Assembly: GCA_964448105.1 (NCBI GenBank)
Contig: CAYUVK010000009.1
Location: 1-64,000, forward strand
DNA length: 64,000 bases
DNA from: CAVQBP01 sp964448105
GTDB lineage: Bacteria; Bacteroidota; Ignavibacteria; Ignavibacteriales; Ignavibacteriaceae
Direction of reading: 5' to 3'
The notes below the pieces were generated by a model, which did not search any database, was not told where the DNA came from, and worked only from the letters and a program-made list of their open reading frames with translations. Position 1 is the first letter of the stretch, and each line of letters opens with the position of its first letter. The position numbers and the translations under genes were made by a program. Shown piece after piece: positions 37,459-46,782 of this stretch.

Positions 37459-37985
37459 AACGTTAGCCTGCCCTTCGGTTAGTTGTTATATAAATAAGAA
37501 TTAATTCCCATTGTATTCATATAGAATATAGAATCTTACAACTTAAACTAAGATTCGAATAAATATTTAAATTATGATCCTGGAAAGTGAATTAATAAAT
37601 TTCTCTTCTTATAAAGATAATTTTGAGTTTTAAAGTTTTATTTAGAAGATCTTATTAAAAAAGTATTATGAAAGATGAGTTTATATTAAGGAGAAAATTC
37701 AATAGTCATTTATAACTTATCTTTAAAAACAAAAAGCTTGACCTAAATTTGTACTAATGAATATACATCCATTTTATTTTATTTTCCAAAATAATTTCAT
37801 GATTTTTGTGCCTATTATCACATAAGTTTGATACATCTGAAAGTTTATTAATCTTATTACGTATTTACCTCTTAACTGCAAGATTTTCACATCTGATTTT
37901 CTTATGAGTTACTTTTAGGTGAGTATTCTATGTCTTTTTACTGGTATCCTAATTGAGATTATGATATATCAAAAATGGAGTGGAA
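37459..37985. other. divergent promoter region between two T9SS cargo genes
   Basis: No gene seen; strongly AT-rich. On the plus strand, TTTA at 37722-37725, an 18-bp gap and TAAATTTG at 37744-37751 approximate the phylum promoter, about 235 bp upstream of the next gene. The long spacing leaves room for regulation or an untranslated leader. AAGGAGAAAATTC at 37688-37700 looks like a ribosome-binding site, but no convincing frame follows it. Confidence 0.4.
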
Positions 37986-39569
37986 ATGCATACCAAATTT
38001 TTCCCAATTCTTATATTGATTTTTCTATTGATAAGCAATTTTATTTTCGCGCAAAAAACTTATTACGTATCCACAAACGGTAAAGATAAAAATACCGGGT
38101 TAAGTCCGGATGATGCATTCTTAACATTGCAGCAAGCTGCAAATATAGTGTCTGCAGGAGATTCTGTTATTGTGCTGGAAGGTAATTATACCGGTTTTGA
38201 TATACGTACAAGCGGTACGCAAAATTCGCCTATTGTTTTTAAAGCAGTAAATCAAAATGTTGTTATCGATCAGCATAATTACAAAACCAATGACGGAATA
38301 AATATTGAAAATGCAGACTGGATTGTTATTGATGGATTTAAAGTTATTAATCAACCGCGGGCAGGAATGCGTATTGCTGTTTCGGACTTTGTTGTTATTA
38401 AAAATAATTATTGCACCCAAAATAATACTTGGGGAATTTTTACCGGGTTTACAAATGATATCCTTATTGAAAATAATATTTGTTCTTATAGTGCCCAGCA
38501 GCATGGTATTTATGTTTCAAACAGCGGTGACAGACCTATTGTAAGAAACAATGAATGTTTTAGTAATACCGGGTGTGGAATCCAGTTAAATGCAGATGTT
38601 TCACAGGGCGGAGATGGAATTATTAGTAATGCGGTAATTGAAGGGAATATTCTTCATGATAACGGAACCGGCGGAGGTTCGGCTATAAACCTAGACGGGG
38701 TACAGAATTCTGTTATTTACAATAATCTTATTTATAATAATCATGCAACAGGTATTGCACTTTTTATGATAGACGGAGCTGAAGGCTCAAAGAATAATAA
38801 AGTTTATAATAATACAATTATAAACCCTCAGGATGCAAGATGGGCAATGCTTGTTAACAGCGGTTCAACCGGTGATACTCTATACAATAATATTTTTATT
38901 AACCATCACAGTTTCCGCGGCAGTATTTCTGTTGATGAATCTTCCATACAAAATTTTTTTAGTGATTATAATATTGTTGTAGACAGGTTAAGCAACGATG
39001 ACGGTGAATCAAATATGAACCTTTCGGATTGGCAGAATCTCGGTTATGATATTCATTCTCAAATTGCAAATCAGGAAGATCAGATTTTTGTTAATCCAGG
39101 TAGTAACGATTTCCATATACTAGCCGGTTCCCAGGCTGTTAATGAAGGAACCGGGTTAGTTTCATCGATTGTAAAAAATGATATTGAAAATCTTCCCCGC
39201 CCGCAGGGGAATGGTTTTGATATTGGTGCGTATGAATATGCAGGTGCAACAGGAATATCACATGAAGAAAAAGTCAAAGGTTTCGAGCTTTATCAAAATT
39301 TTCCTAATCCTTTTAATCCTTCAACAAAAATAAAATATACTATCCCTAAAACTAGTTTCGTAACATTAAAAATTTATGATGTTCTAGGTAAAGAAATTTC
39401 AACTCTAGTAAAGGGTGAGCAGCCTGCAGGAATTTATAATGTTGAATTTTCTCTTAACGGCAGATCAATATCAGGCAGATATCTTGCTAAACTTGTGAAT
39501 GGAATTTATTTATACAGGCTAACTGCGGGAAGTTTTTCATCAACAAAAAAATTAGTTTTATTGAAATAA
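37986..39569 (+). CDS. secreted parallel beta-helix protein with T9SS sorting domain
   Basis: 527 residues from ATG 37986, preferred over GTG 37980 because GGAG lies at the right distance. Signal peptide FFPILILIFLLISNFIFAQ. Then YYVSTNGKDKNTGLSPDDAF...TLQQA is the usual opening of right-handed beta-helix (pectate-lyase-like) proteins. Repeated short strands follow (DWIVIDGFKVINQ, DFVVIKNNYC, DILIENNIC, RPIVRNNECF), consistent with helical turns. A type IX sorting domain ends the protein (LYQNFPNPFNPSTKIKYTIP, YDVLGKEIS, NGIYLYRLTAG, STKKLVLLK). Likely a polysaccharide-active or binding surface protein; no catalytic residues can be assigned. Confidence 0.88.
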   Translation: MHTKFFPILILIFLLISNFIFAQKTYYVSTNGKDKNTGLSPDDAFLTLQQAANIVSAGDSVIVLEGNYTGFDIRTSGTQNSPIVFKAVNQNVVIDQHNYKTNDGINIENADWIVIDGFKVINQPRAGMRIAVSDFVVIKNNYCTQNNTWGIFTGFTNDILIENNICSYSAQQHGIYVSNSGDRPIVRNNECFSNTGCGIQLNADVSQGGDGIISNAVIEGNILHDNGTGGGSAINLDGVQNSVIYNNLIYNNHATGIALFMIDGAEGSKNNKVYNNTIINPQDARWAMLVNSGSTGDTLYNNIFINHHSFRGSISVDESSIQNFFSDYNIVVDRLSNDDGESNMNLSDWQNLGYDIHSQIANQEDQIFVNPGSNDFHILAGSQAVNEGTGLVSSIVKNDIENLPRPQGNGFDIGAYEYAGATGISHEEKVKGFELYQNFPNPFNPSTKIKYTIPKTSFVTLKIYDVLGKEISTLVKGEQPAGIYNVEFSLNGRSISGRYLAKLVNGIYLYRLTAGSFSSTKKLVLLK

Positions 39570-39773
39570 TTAGAAATGTAAAAAAGACAAAATTAGACTA
39601 GTTGCTTTCTTTGCCGTAGTAGAATAAAATCTTACTTAATACTTTATTATAAACCTTGGTTTTATTCACTCTTTTAATTCCCTCGACCATTATTTTACTA
39701 ATCCAATATGATACTGATCTTTTTCTTTTAATCTTTCTATCTTTATATTATTTGCTAAACTACAGGAGGAACT

Positions 39774-40589
39774 ATGAAGTATACATTAATTTTTCTTTTT
39801 ACCTTATTTATTGCGGCAGGCTGTTCGGAAAAAAAAGAGAATAACATGAACGGCGATTCATCAATAGTTACTAAAGAAGTTACTTATTCTTCAGATGGAA
39901 CAACCCTTAAAGGATTCCTGGCATATAATGAAAGCATAGAAGGGAAACGACCGGGAATAATTGTTGTTCACGAATGGTGGGGACTAAACAATTATGCCAG
40001 GCATAGAGCCGAAATGCTTGCCAAGCTTGGTTATATTGCACTGGCCATAGATATGTACGGAAACGGTAAAACTGCCGAACATCCTGATAACGCCGGGAAA
40101 TTTGCTGCTGCAGTAATGCAGCAGATGGACACAGCAAGAGCAAGGTTTAATGCAGGATTAAAACTGCTTAAAGAAGAACCTCAAACCGACTCAAGCAAAA
40201 TTGCAGCAATTGGTTATTGCTTTGGGGGAGGCATTGTATTAAGAATGGCTCTGGCAGGTTCTGATCTTGATGGAGTTGTAAGTTTTCATGGAGATTTACC
40301 AACAGAACTGGTGAAAAATCCTGATCAGGTTAAAGCTAAACTATTTGTATGCAATGGCGCTGCTGATCCATTTAACCCGGAAAAAAAGGTTGATGCATTT
40401 AAAAAAGCAATGGATAGTGCCCGAATAAATTATAAATTTATTAATTATCCCGGAGCGGAACATAGTTTTACAAATCCGGCTGCAGACAGCCTCGGTAAAA
40501 AATTCAATTTACCCCTGGCATATAATAAAGAAGCCGATGAAAACAGCTGGGCAGAAATGCAGAAATTTTTTAATACTATATTTAAGTAA
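39774..40589 (+). CDS. dienelactone hydrolase-family lipoprotein
   Basis: 271-residue alpha/beta hydrolase. The start has a strong GGAGGA site upstream. Lipoprotein signal FLFTLFIAAGC, with the lipobox Cys at about 17. Motifs: VVHEWWGLNNYARHRAEMLA (the oxyanion Glu-containing strand typical of dienelactone hydrolase), nucleophile Cys in IAAIGYCFGGGIVLRM, Asp in FVCNGAADPFNPEKK and His in NYPGAEHSFTNPAAD. It probably hydrolyses an ester or lactone outside the cytoplasm. The Cys nucleophile and EWWG block separate it from ordinary esterases. A strong bidirectional terminator follows. Confidence 0.92.
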   Translation: MKYTLIFLFTLFIAAGCSEKKENNMNGDSSIVTKEVTYSSDGTTLKGFLAYNESIEGKRPGIIVVHEWWGLNNYARHRAEMLAKLGYIALAIDMYGNGKTAEHPDNAGKFAAAVMQQMDTARARFNAGLKLLKEEPQTDSSKIAAIGYCFGGGIVLRMALAGSDLDGVVSFHGDLPTELVKNPDQVKAKLFVCNGAADPFNPEKKVDAFKKAMDSARINYKFINYPGAEHSFTNPAADSLGKKFNLPLAYNKEADENSWAEMQKFFNTIFK

Positions 40590-40600
40590 TCTTGGCAGCA

Positions 40601-40634
40601 AAAGATGACATCTTGTAGAAAAGATGTCATCTTT
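40601..40634. terminator. bidirectional intrinsic terminator
   Basis: Perfect 14-bp inverted repeat AAAGATGACATCTT (40601-40614) / AAGATGTCATCTTT (40621-40634) with a 6-nt loop, followed by AAATTTT on the plus strand. It lies between the convergent ends of the dienelactone hydrolase (+) and rnhA (-) genes. Confidence 0.8.
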
Positions 40635-40655
40635 AAATTTTACGTAACTCCTCAT

Positions 40656-41150
40656 TTACTTTTCAATAAATAAATCTTCGGGAGTTGATTCGAAATATTC
40701 ATCAGCAGGTAAATTGGGTTGTTGAGATGCTTTTACTGCCAGGTAATCGCATCTCTCATTTTCAGGATGACCATTATGTCCCCTGACCCAGAAAAATTTA
40801 ATATCATGCTTTTGGAGTAAATCGAACAGCTCTTTCCACAAATCAGGATTCAATAATTTTTGCTTTTTATTTCTCTTCCAACCGAAACTTTTCCATTTGT
40901 AAATCCACTCCAGTTCAATTGCATCTACTATGTATTTCGAATCGCTGAAAATATTTACTTTGCATTTCCCTTTTAATGATTTTAAACCTTCAATGACAGC
41001 TTTCAATTCCATCCTGTTATTAGTGGTTTTTCTAAATCCCCCCGAAAGTTCTTTTATATGATCCTTATACTTCAGGATAACCCCATACCCGCCAGGTCCG
41101 GGATTTCCGCTGGAAGCACCATCGGTATACATATTAATTTCTTTTAACAT
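40656..41150 (-). CDS. rnhA: ribonuclease HI
   Basis: 164-residue enzyme that degrades the RNA strand of RNA-DNA hybrids. The catalytic carboxylates fit E. coli numbering closely: Asp10 (NMYTDGASSGNPGPGGYG), Glu48 (TTNNRMELKAVIEG), Asp70 (VNIFSDSKYIVDAI) and Asp135 (NERCDYLAVKAS). The catalytic loop histidine lies in WVRGHNGHPEN. The basic handle region (KWKSFGWKRNKKQKL) is present, as in E. coli-type enzymes. It is followed on the same strand by no close gene; a fumarylacetoacetate hydrolase family gene lies 49 bp upstream and may share the transcript. Confidence 0.96.
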   Translation of the reverse strand: MLKEINMYTDGASSGNPGPGGYGVILKYKDHIKELSGGFRKTTNNRMELKAVIEGLKSLKGKCKVNIFSDSKYIVDAIELEWIYKWKSFGWKRNKKQKLLNPDLWKELFDLLQKHDIKFFWVRGHNGHPENERCDYLAVKASQQPNLPADEYFESTPEDLFIEK

Positions 41151-41199
41151 ACCAAGAGTTTGGATATTGATGGATTAATAATTACTATACAAACTAAAC

Positions 41200-41856
41200 T
41201 CAAGCAATACTGCAATCCAATTTTGCAATTCCAGATAATTCAGCAGTTATAGTATCACCTGAAACTACTTTGCTTACTCCCTTAGGTGTACCTGTAAAAA
41301 TTAAATCCCCGTCTTCCAAAGTCATTAAAGAAGAAATATATTCAACAATCTGTGCAGGATTAAAAATCATTTTATTCAGCACTTCTTTTTGCTTTACTGT
41401 TCCGTTAACCGAAAGCGAAATTTCTTCATTTAGAGTTAGATTATAATCTTTTTTCAGCACAAAATCGGAAAGGACTGCGGAAGTATCAAAACATTTTGAT
41501 ATTGTCCAGGGGTCTCCTTTTTTGCTTAATTCTTTTTGAACATCACGCATAGTCATATCCAATCCCAATCCGTATCCAATTATTGCATCTTCGGCATCTT
41601 TTTCATTTACATCTTTAACTTTTTTCCCGATTAATAAAACCAGTTCAACTTCATGATGAAGATCTTCGCCAAATGACGGCTGAACAATTTTATCACCGGA
41701 GTAAATAACGACGGAAGCTGGCTTTAAAAATATTACAGGTTTTGCAGGAACTTCATTCCCCAATTCCTTTGCGTGTTCGGCATAATTTCTTCCCACACAA
41801 ACCATTTTACCAATTGTAAACTCTTGGGTAAAATTTTTTATTTTTATTGTTTTCAT
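41200..41856 (-). CDS. fumarylacetoacetate hydrolase-family protein
   Basis: 218-residue cytoplasmic enzyme of the FAH superfamily. KMVCVGRNYAEHAKELGNEV and PVIFLKPASVVIYSGDKIV open the fold. HHEVELVLLIGKKVKDV supplies the Glu-x-Glu metal ligands, and YGLGLDMTMRDVQKELSKKGDPW gives the third acidic ligand and catalytic region. The C-terminal LEDGDLIFTGTPKGVSKV is diagnostic. Members act as oxaloacetate decarboxylases, acylpyruvases or hydratases; the exact activity is not assignable. rnhA lies 49 bp downstream on the same strand. Confidence 0.92.
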   Translation of the reverse strand: MKTIKIKNFTQEFTIGKMVCVGRNYAEHAKELGNEVPAKPVIFLKPASVVIYSGDKIVQPSFGEDLHHEVELVLLIGKKVKDVNEKDAEDAIIGYGLGLDMTMRDVQKELSKKGDPWTISKCFDTSAVLSDFVLKKDYNLTLNEEISLSVNGTVKQKEVLNKMIFNPAQIVEYISSLMTLEDGDLIFTGTPKGVSKVVSGDTITAELSGIAKLDCSIA

Positions 41857-41872
41857 CTATTTGTTTGTTGTA

Positions 41873-42000
41873 TGTTGTTTATAGTTTGTTGTATGTAGTA
41901 TGTTGAAAAATTTAGGATGGGAATTAACAAAATGAACTATTAACAACAAACCAAGAGCCGCAAACCGCGTACAACATACTACTTACTACAAACTACAAAC
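41873..42000. repeat. imperfect long inverted repeat
   Basis: GTAGTATGTTG (41895-41905) pairs with CAACATACTAC (41972-41982). Flanking TTTGTTGTATGTTGTTTATAG and CTACAAACTACAAAC extend the pairing imperfectly, giving a long hairpin with a 66-nt loop. The bases are mostly GTT/AAC-rich. It lies in the 148-bp gap between two minus-strand genes. It may be a mobile-repeat remnant rather than a terminator, as no U-tract follows. Confidence 0.55.
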
Positions 42001-42004
42001 CAAA

Positions 42005-43261
42005 TCAAGTTTTCTGCTTTTTCTTTTTTGCTGCCGGGAAAAGAATATTATTTAAAATTAACCTGTAACCGGGCGAGTTTTTATGAAGTGAAAGATCGGT
42101 TGGCGGGTCACCAACGGAATGCTGGTAATCTTCGGGATCGTGACCTCCGTAAAAAGTAAATGTCCCCCTGCCGTAATTTCCGTGAATATATTTTACCTGG
42201 TCTGTTCCTTTTCTTTCTCCCATTATTATTACGGAAGGTTTAATAAGCTCTTTCCGGAACATTGTAGTCTGTCCCATAAAACCTTTTATTACATTTACAT
42301 GATCCTGGGTTAACATTGTTGGTACAGGATCATATTTTGCGGAAAAATCAAATAAAGTAAAATAATCGTTAGCGGGATCTCCGATTTCGGAAGGCTGGAT
42401 ATCAATATTACTGTATTCATATACATAAGGATTCATTTCAAGTTTAAAGTTTTGAAATGCCAGTGTATTTGAGAAATCAAGCTTATTATTTGCATCCGGA
42501 TCTGCAGCATCGCCATCAAACATTGAAGCGCATATGTCTACATTTTGTGCGGCTAATGCGATATCGTATGTATCTGTAGCAGAGCACATGGCAAATAAAA
42601 AGCCTCCTTGCCCAACATAATTTTTAATAGTCAATGCAACAGCTTTCATCATATCGGAAACTTTTTTGAAACCGTTTTTCTTTGCATCATTTTCATATTC
42701 CATTTGCTGATCGATATACCATTGAGCATTACTGAAGCTTGCATAAAATTTACCATACTGCCCTGTGAAATCTTCATGATGAAGATGAAGCCAATCATAC
42801 TTAGAAAGATCACCGCGAAGTATTTCATCATTCCAGATTTTAGTATAAGGAACTTTTGCATACTCAAGAGCTAAAGTAACTGCATCATCCCAGGGCATAA
42901 ATCCCGGCGGAACATATACAGCAATTTTGGGAGCTTTCTCCAACCGTACAACATCCATATTATTATCATCGCTTTGAACGGTCGAATAAATTTCTGCTGC
43001 CTGCGAAGCAGAGATTGGATCAAATGCAACCCCTTCAATACGGCATTCGGAAGCAACCCAATTATTGTAATCCAGCATGAAAGAACCGCCGCGGTAATTT
43101 AAAAGCCAGTCTGCTTTTATTCCCTTGGTTAATGCATTGTAAGTTATTCCATACGCACGCAGATGATCTGTCTGCTTTAAATCCATGTAAATTAAAATTT
43201 TGGATTGGGCATATAGAGAGATGAAAAATAGAAAAGAAAGAAAAACAATTTTTTTTAACAT
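42005..43261 (-). CDS. conserved exported protein (family often labelled asparagine synthetase B)
   Basis: 418 residues with a signal peptide (MLKKIVFLSFLFFISLYAQS). Conserved blocks of this Bacteroidota family are present: HLRAYGITYNALTKGIKADW, LNYRGGSFMLDY, KYDWLHLHHEDFTGQYGKFY, LFAMCSATDTYDIALAAQNV, DPVPTMLTQDHVNVIKGFMG and FYGGHDPEDYQHSVGDPPTD, ending in a lysine-rich tail. I know the family from databases under the name asparagine synthetase B. I see neither an N-terminal catalytic Cys nor an ATP-binding P-loop of AsnB, and the protein is exported, so that label is doubtful. The HLHHEDF and GGHDPED His/Asp clusters could bind metal. Function is unknown. Confidence 0.75.
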   Translation of the reverse strand: MLKKIVFLSFLFFISLYAQSKILIYMDLKQTDHLRAYGITYNALTKGIKADWLLNYRGGSFMLDYNNWVASECRIEGVAFDPISASQAAEIYSTVQSDDNNMDVVRLEKAPKIAVYVPPGFMPWDDAVTLALEYAKVPYTKIWNDEILRGDLSKYDWLHLHHEDFTGQYGKFYASFSNAQWYIDQQMEYENDAKKNGFKKVSDMMKAVALTIKNYVGQGGFLFAMCSATDTYDIALAAQNVDICASMFDGDAADPDANNKLDFSNTLAFQNFKLEMNPYVYEYSNIDIQPSEIGDPANDYFTLFDFSAKYDPVPTMLTQDHVNVIKGFMGQTTMFRKELIKPSVIIMGERKGTDQVKYIHGNYGRGTFTFYGGHDPEDYQHSVGDPPTDLSLHKNSPGYRLILNNILFPAAKKKKQKT

Positions 43262-43318
43262 ATCGAAAGCTTACCTAAAATCACATAAGTCAAGTTAAAG
43301 TGTAAGAGCAAGTTCTCA

Positions 43319-43388
43319 GCCTAAGGCGGATCCGCCTCAGGCGGAAAGAGCAAGACATGCATGTTCCATCCATACAACCATGCTCTTT
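43319..43388. repeat. palindrome and stem-loop downstream of clpX
   Basis: GCCTAAGGCGGATCCGCCTC (from 43319, continuing AGGC to 43342) is a near-perfect 24-nt palindrome with one mismatched pair. It is followed by AAAGAGCA (43345-43352), which pairs with TGCTCTTT (43380-43387). It separates the clpX end from the start of the exported protein gene, both minus strand. It may act as a terminator or be a dispersed repeat. Confidence 0.5.
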
Positions 43389-43423
43389 TATAAGGTACTA
43401 ATTAGTTTGATCTGAATATTTCG

Positions 43424-44671
43424 TTAAGCAGATTTCCTATCTTCAAGATAAATCGGTTCTGCACCTTCATCAACAACATCTTTTGTAATAACACATTTAT
43501 CTATATTGTCTTTATTAGGAAGTTCAAACATAACATCCAGCATAAACTCTTCAACAATTGCTCTTAGAGCTCTAGCGCCGGTTTTTCTTTCCATTGCCTT
43601 GGAAACTATAGCATCAATCGCGAAAGGATCAAATTCAAGTTCAATTCCTTCCATCATAAACAACTTTTTATACTGCTTTAAAATTGCATTCTTCGGTTCG
43701 GTTAAAATGGAATGAAAAGCTTCTTCAGATAAGGATTGAAGTGGAGCTATAACCGGGATCCTGCCAATCAATTCCGGGATTAATCCGTACCTAAGAAGAT
43801 CTTCCGGTAATATATGTTTAATTAATTCATCATCAGCTTTTTTACTTTTAAGCTCGGAAGAGAATCCCATTTTATTTTTGTTGATTCTTGTTGCAATTAT
43901 TTTGTCAATACCATCAAAAGCACCACCGACAATAAATAAAATATTTTTTGTATTAATATTTATTAAACTTTGCTCAGGGTGTTTTCTACCGCCTTTTGGC
44001 GGAACACCAGCAATTGTTCCTTCCAATATTTTCAGTAAAGCCTGCTGCACTCCTTCGCCGGAAACATCTCTAGTAATTGAAGTGCTTTCACTTTTGCGAG
44101 CAATTTTATCTATCTCATCAATATATACAATTCCCTTTTGGGCCCTTTCAAGATTATAATCGGCAGCTTGTAATAAGTGAACAAGTACAGTTTCAACATC
44201 ATCGCCGACATAACCTGCTTCGGTTAATGTAGTCGCATCGGCAATTGCGAAAGGAACATCTAATATCTTTGCTAAAGTTTGAGCTAATAAAGTTTTGCCG
44301 ACGCCGGTTGGTCCAATTAATAAAATATTACTTTTTTCAATTTCTACATCATCTAATTCAAAAAATGATGTTTTAGAATTTATCCTTTTATAATGGTTAT
44401 AAACTGCAACTGATAAGATTTTTTTTGCTTTGTCCTGCCCAATTACATATTCATCCAGAGTTTTTTTAATCGATTCGGGAGTATGATTCTGAAAGCTTTT
44501 TGTTTTTGTATTTGTATATGCAGCTAAATTATTTTTTAAAATATCTACACTGCTTCCGATACAAATATCGCATATATACACATCGGGACCGGCAATCATG
44601 CTGCCTACTTCACTTCCGTCCCTCCCGCAAAATGAACATTTAACAATTTTCTGGTTTTGTTTTTTTGCCAT
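43424..44671 (-). CDS. clpX: ATP-dependent Clp protease ATP-binding subunit ClpX
   Basis: 415-residue AAA+ unfoldase that feeds ClpP. The N-terminal zinc-binding domain has CSFCGRDGSEVG and CDICI. Walker A is LLIGPTGVGKTLLAQTLA; Walker B is GIVYIDEIDKIARKSES. The pore and sensor motifs include EAGYVGDDVETVL, GGRKHPEQ and the arginine-finger GLIPELIGRIPVIAPL. The sensor II region is RKTGARALRAIVEEF. The length is normal. It starts 8 bp after the stop of an exported TPR protein gene on the same strand, so the two are probably co-transcribed. clpP is not in the window. Confidence 0.98.
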   Translation of the reverse strand: MAKKQNQKIVKCSFCGRDGSEVGSMIAGPDVYICDICIGSSVDILKNNLAAYTNTKTKSFQNHTPESIKKTLDEYVIGQDKAKKILSVAVYNHYKRINSKTSFFELDDVEIEKSNILLIGPTGVGKTLLAQTLAKILDVPFAIADATTLTEAGYVGDDVETVLVHLLQAADYNLERAQKGIVYIDEIDKIARKSESTSITRDVSGEGVQQALLKILEGTIAGVPPKGGRKHPEQSLININTKNILFIVGGAFDGIDKIIATRINKNKMGFSSELKSKKADDELIKHILPEDLLRYGLIPELIGRIPVIAPLQSLSEEAFHSILTEPKNAILKQYKKLFMMEGIELEFDPFAIDAIVSKAMERKTGARALRAIVEEFMLDVMFELPNKDNIDKCVITKDVVDEGAEPIYLEDRKSA

Positions 44672-44679
44672 TTTACTCT

Positions 44680-46521
44680 CTAACTTGTTTTATTCCTAAG
44701 TTTAATTATTTCGTCCCTTACTTCATCAAGATATAACGAGTTAGGGAATTTTTCAAGTAACTTTTCATACGCCTGTACGGCTTTATTTGTTTCGTTTAGA
44801 CTAAATTGGTAAATCTTACCTATCAAATATAAAGCTTTATCGGCATAAATGTTTCTTTCACCTTCGTCTGTTATTTCCTGCAGTAAATTTAGGGATTTAT
44901 CATAATTATTAAGAGCCAGCTCCATTTGTGCTTCTCTCAATTGTGATATTCCCTGCAATAAAAATGCCTGTGGATTTGATGCAATAATTTTATATTTATC
45001 TGCAGCTTCTTTGAATTTTTGCTGTTCTGCCAGAAATTCTGCCGAAGAAAAAACCACAAGGTTTACCGAATCTTTAAATGAAATATTCAAAATGAATGAA
45101 AATTCAATTGCATCATTTGCCGAATTATCTTTTAAATCGTTGAAAATCGGATCTAATATTTTCCGAGCCTTTTCAAAATTTCCTTTATAAAAATTTATTT
45201 TTGAAAGCTGATATGCTGCATAATTCCTGGTTTCTTTTGATAATTGTCTATTTTGAAAAATTTTTGAATAATTCATTTCGGCAGAATCAAGATTTCCATT
45301 AAGTAAATTGATTTTGCCCAATTCTGCATAAGCTGCCGCACCATACCCAGAAAGCGGAGTCTTTTCAATTACTGTATTAAAATATTTTTCGGCATCAGGA
45401 ATATCATTCTGCCGGTAAAGCCTGATCCTTCCCGCATGTAAATACGCTTCATACCCTGCTTCTGAATTGGGATAAATTTTGGGCAGTTCCAAATAAGCAG
45501 AAATGGCTTTTTCTTCATCATCAGATTTCCCTGAATTAATAAAATGAAACTGTTTCCAATCATCTTCAGAATCTTTAACACTTAAATTTGCTTCAAGAGT
45601 TTTAGCATATCCCAGCTTTGCCCTGGAAGCAAAAGGAGAATTCGGATATTTATCTATTATATAATTATAAGCATCGGCAGCAATAGAATATTGACCTTCA
45701 TTAAAAATTAGCTCTGCAAAACTATACATTTCCAAACCCTGCTTTTTATCTTCATTATCGATATCTTTATAAAGATTAAACGCTTCTTTGTACGATTTAT
45801 TTTCAACATAAAGTCTTGCAAGAATCAGGTCAAAACTAAGATTATTATCATTGCCGCTATAATTACTAAATACTTCAATTGTGGATTTCAATGCATCCGG
45901 TTTTTTTACATAAGATAATATTCTTGCCTGAACAGCACTAAACTGGTTCGGATCATTTGAAAGAATAGAACAGTATTCCTTTGCCGCATCCTTATACTGC
46001 ATTGTAATGGTATAAATATTTGCAAGATCATACGAAAAATATTTCGGGTCATCGGCTATTGCTTCTCCTTTTTTCAAATATTCAACTGCTTTTTCAAATG
46101 ATCTCATCTGAATTGCATAATTGGCAAAAGTTCTGTAAGTGCCGGCACTTGGGGGAAAGTTTCTCAAAGCATCATCCCATGTTTGATAAGCTTTATTTTC
46201 ATTTCCCATTAGGTAATAAGTTGTACCGAGCATTCCGTAAAGATTTATATTTGCAGGTGAAGATTTAATTTGATCATTTATCAATTGAATTGACGAATCG
46301 TACGCTTTTAACAGAATATAAATTCTATTTAAAGCATCGAATATTTGATAATTATTAGGCTGCTTCTTATATAGGTCTTCATAAATACTTTTAGCTTTTT
46401 CCAGTTCTCCCGCTTGTTCGTAGTTTTGACCAAGCATGTAGAAATTATTTAAATCATTGCTTAATTGAGCAAAGCTAAAAGTTGAGAATATTACTGCAGC
46501 AATTATAATTTTCAATTTCAT
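44680..46521 (-). CDS. exported tetratricopeptide-repeat protein
   Basis: 613 residues, signal peptide KLKIIIAAVIFSTFSFAQ, then TPR repeats through the full length: NFYMLGQNYEQAGELEKAKSI, NLYGMLGTTYYLMGNENKAY, EAGYEAYLHAGRIRLYRQND, GAAAYAELGKINLLNGNLDS and KALYLIGKIYQFSLNETNKA. TPR proteins of this layout scaffold periplasmic or outer-membrane complexes. No catalytic motif is seen. It lies directly upstream of clpX with an 8-bp gap. That link with a cytoplasmic unfoldase gene is probably just shared transcription. Confidence 0.88.
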   Translation of the reverse strand: MKLKIIIAAVIFSTFSFAQLSNDLNNFYMLGQNYEQAGELEKAKSIYEDLYKKQPNNYQIFDALNRIYILLKAYDSSIQLINDQIKSSPANINLYGMLGTTYYLMGNENKAYQTWDDALRNFPPSAGTYRTFANYAIQMRSFEKAVEYLKKGEAIADDPKYFSYDLANIYTITMQYKDAAKEYCSILSNDPNQFSAVQARILSYVKKPDALKSTIEVFSNYSGNDNNLSFDLILARLYVENKSYKEAFNLYKDIDNEDKKQGLEMYSFAELIFNEGQYSIAADAYNYIIDKYPNSPFASRAKLGYAKTLEANLSVKDSEDDWKQFHFINSGKSDDEEKAISAYLELPKIYPNSEAGYEAYLHAGRIRLYRQNDIPDAEKYFNTVIEKTPLSGYGAAAYAELGKINLLNGNLDSAEMNYSKIFQNRQLSKETRNYAAYQLSKINFYKGNFEKARKILDPIFNDLKDNSANDAIEFSFILNISFKDSVNLVVFSSAEFLAEQQKFKEAADKYKIIASNPQAFLLQGISQLREAQMELALNNYDKSLNLLQEITDEGERNIYADKALYLIGKIYQFSLNETNKAVQAYEKLLEKFPNSLYLDEVRDEIIKLRNKTS

Positions 46522-46733
46522 ATTTCAAAAATAGCAAATATGAAAAGTGCATCAAGGGAATAATGCGGGAAGTGAATTGTAATATTTTTTCAGGAAAACT
46601 ACCATGATTAACGAATAAAGATTAACGATTTTTGAATTAAGAGGTAAAAAATCAAAAATCATAAATAGTCGATCTATATTCTGAGATCAAAAAAGCATGA
46701 ATATTTTAAAAACGAATCGGTTTACAAATATCA

Positions 46734-46741
46734 TAAATTTG
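46734..46741 (+). promoter_or_regulatory. candidate -7 element upstream of NTF2-like gene
   Basis: TAAATTTG matches TANNTTTG 42 bp upstream of the 46783 start. No TTTG -33 box is seen at the usual spacing, so support is weak. Confidence 0.25.
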
Positions 46742-46782
46742 AATTAAATTTCCTTTCAGGAAAACTTTTATGCGAGGATAGA

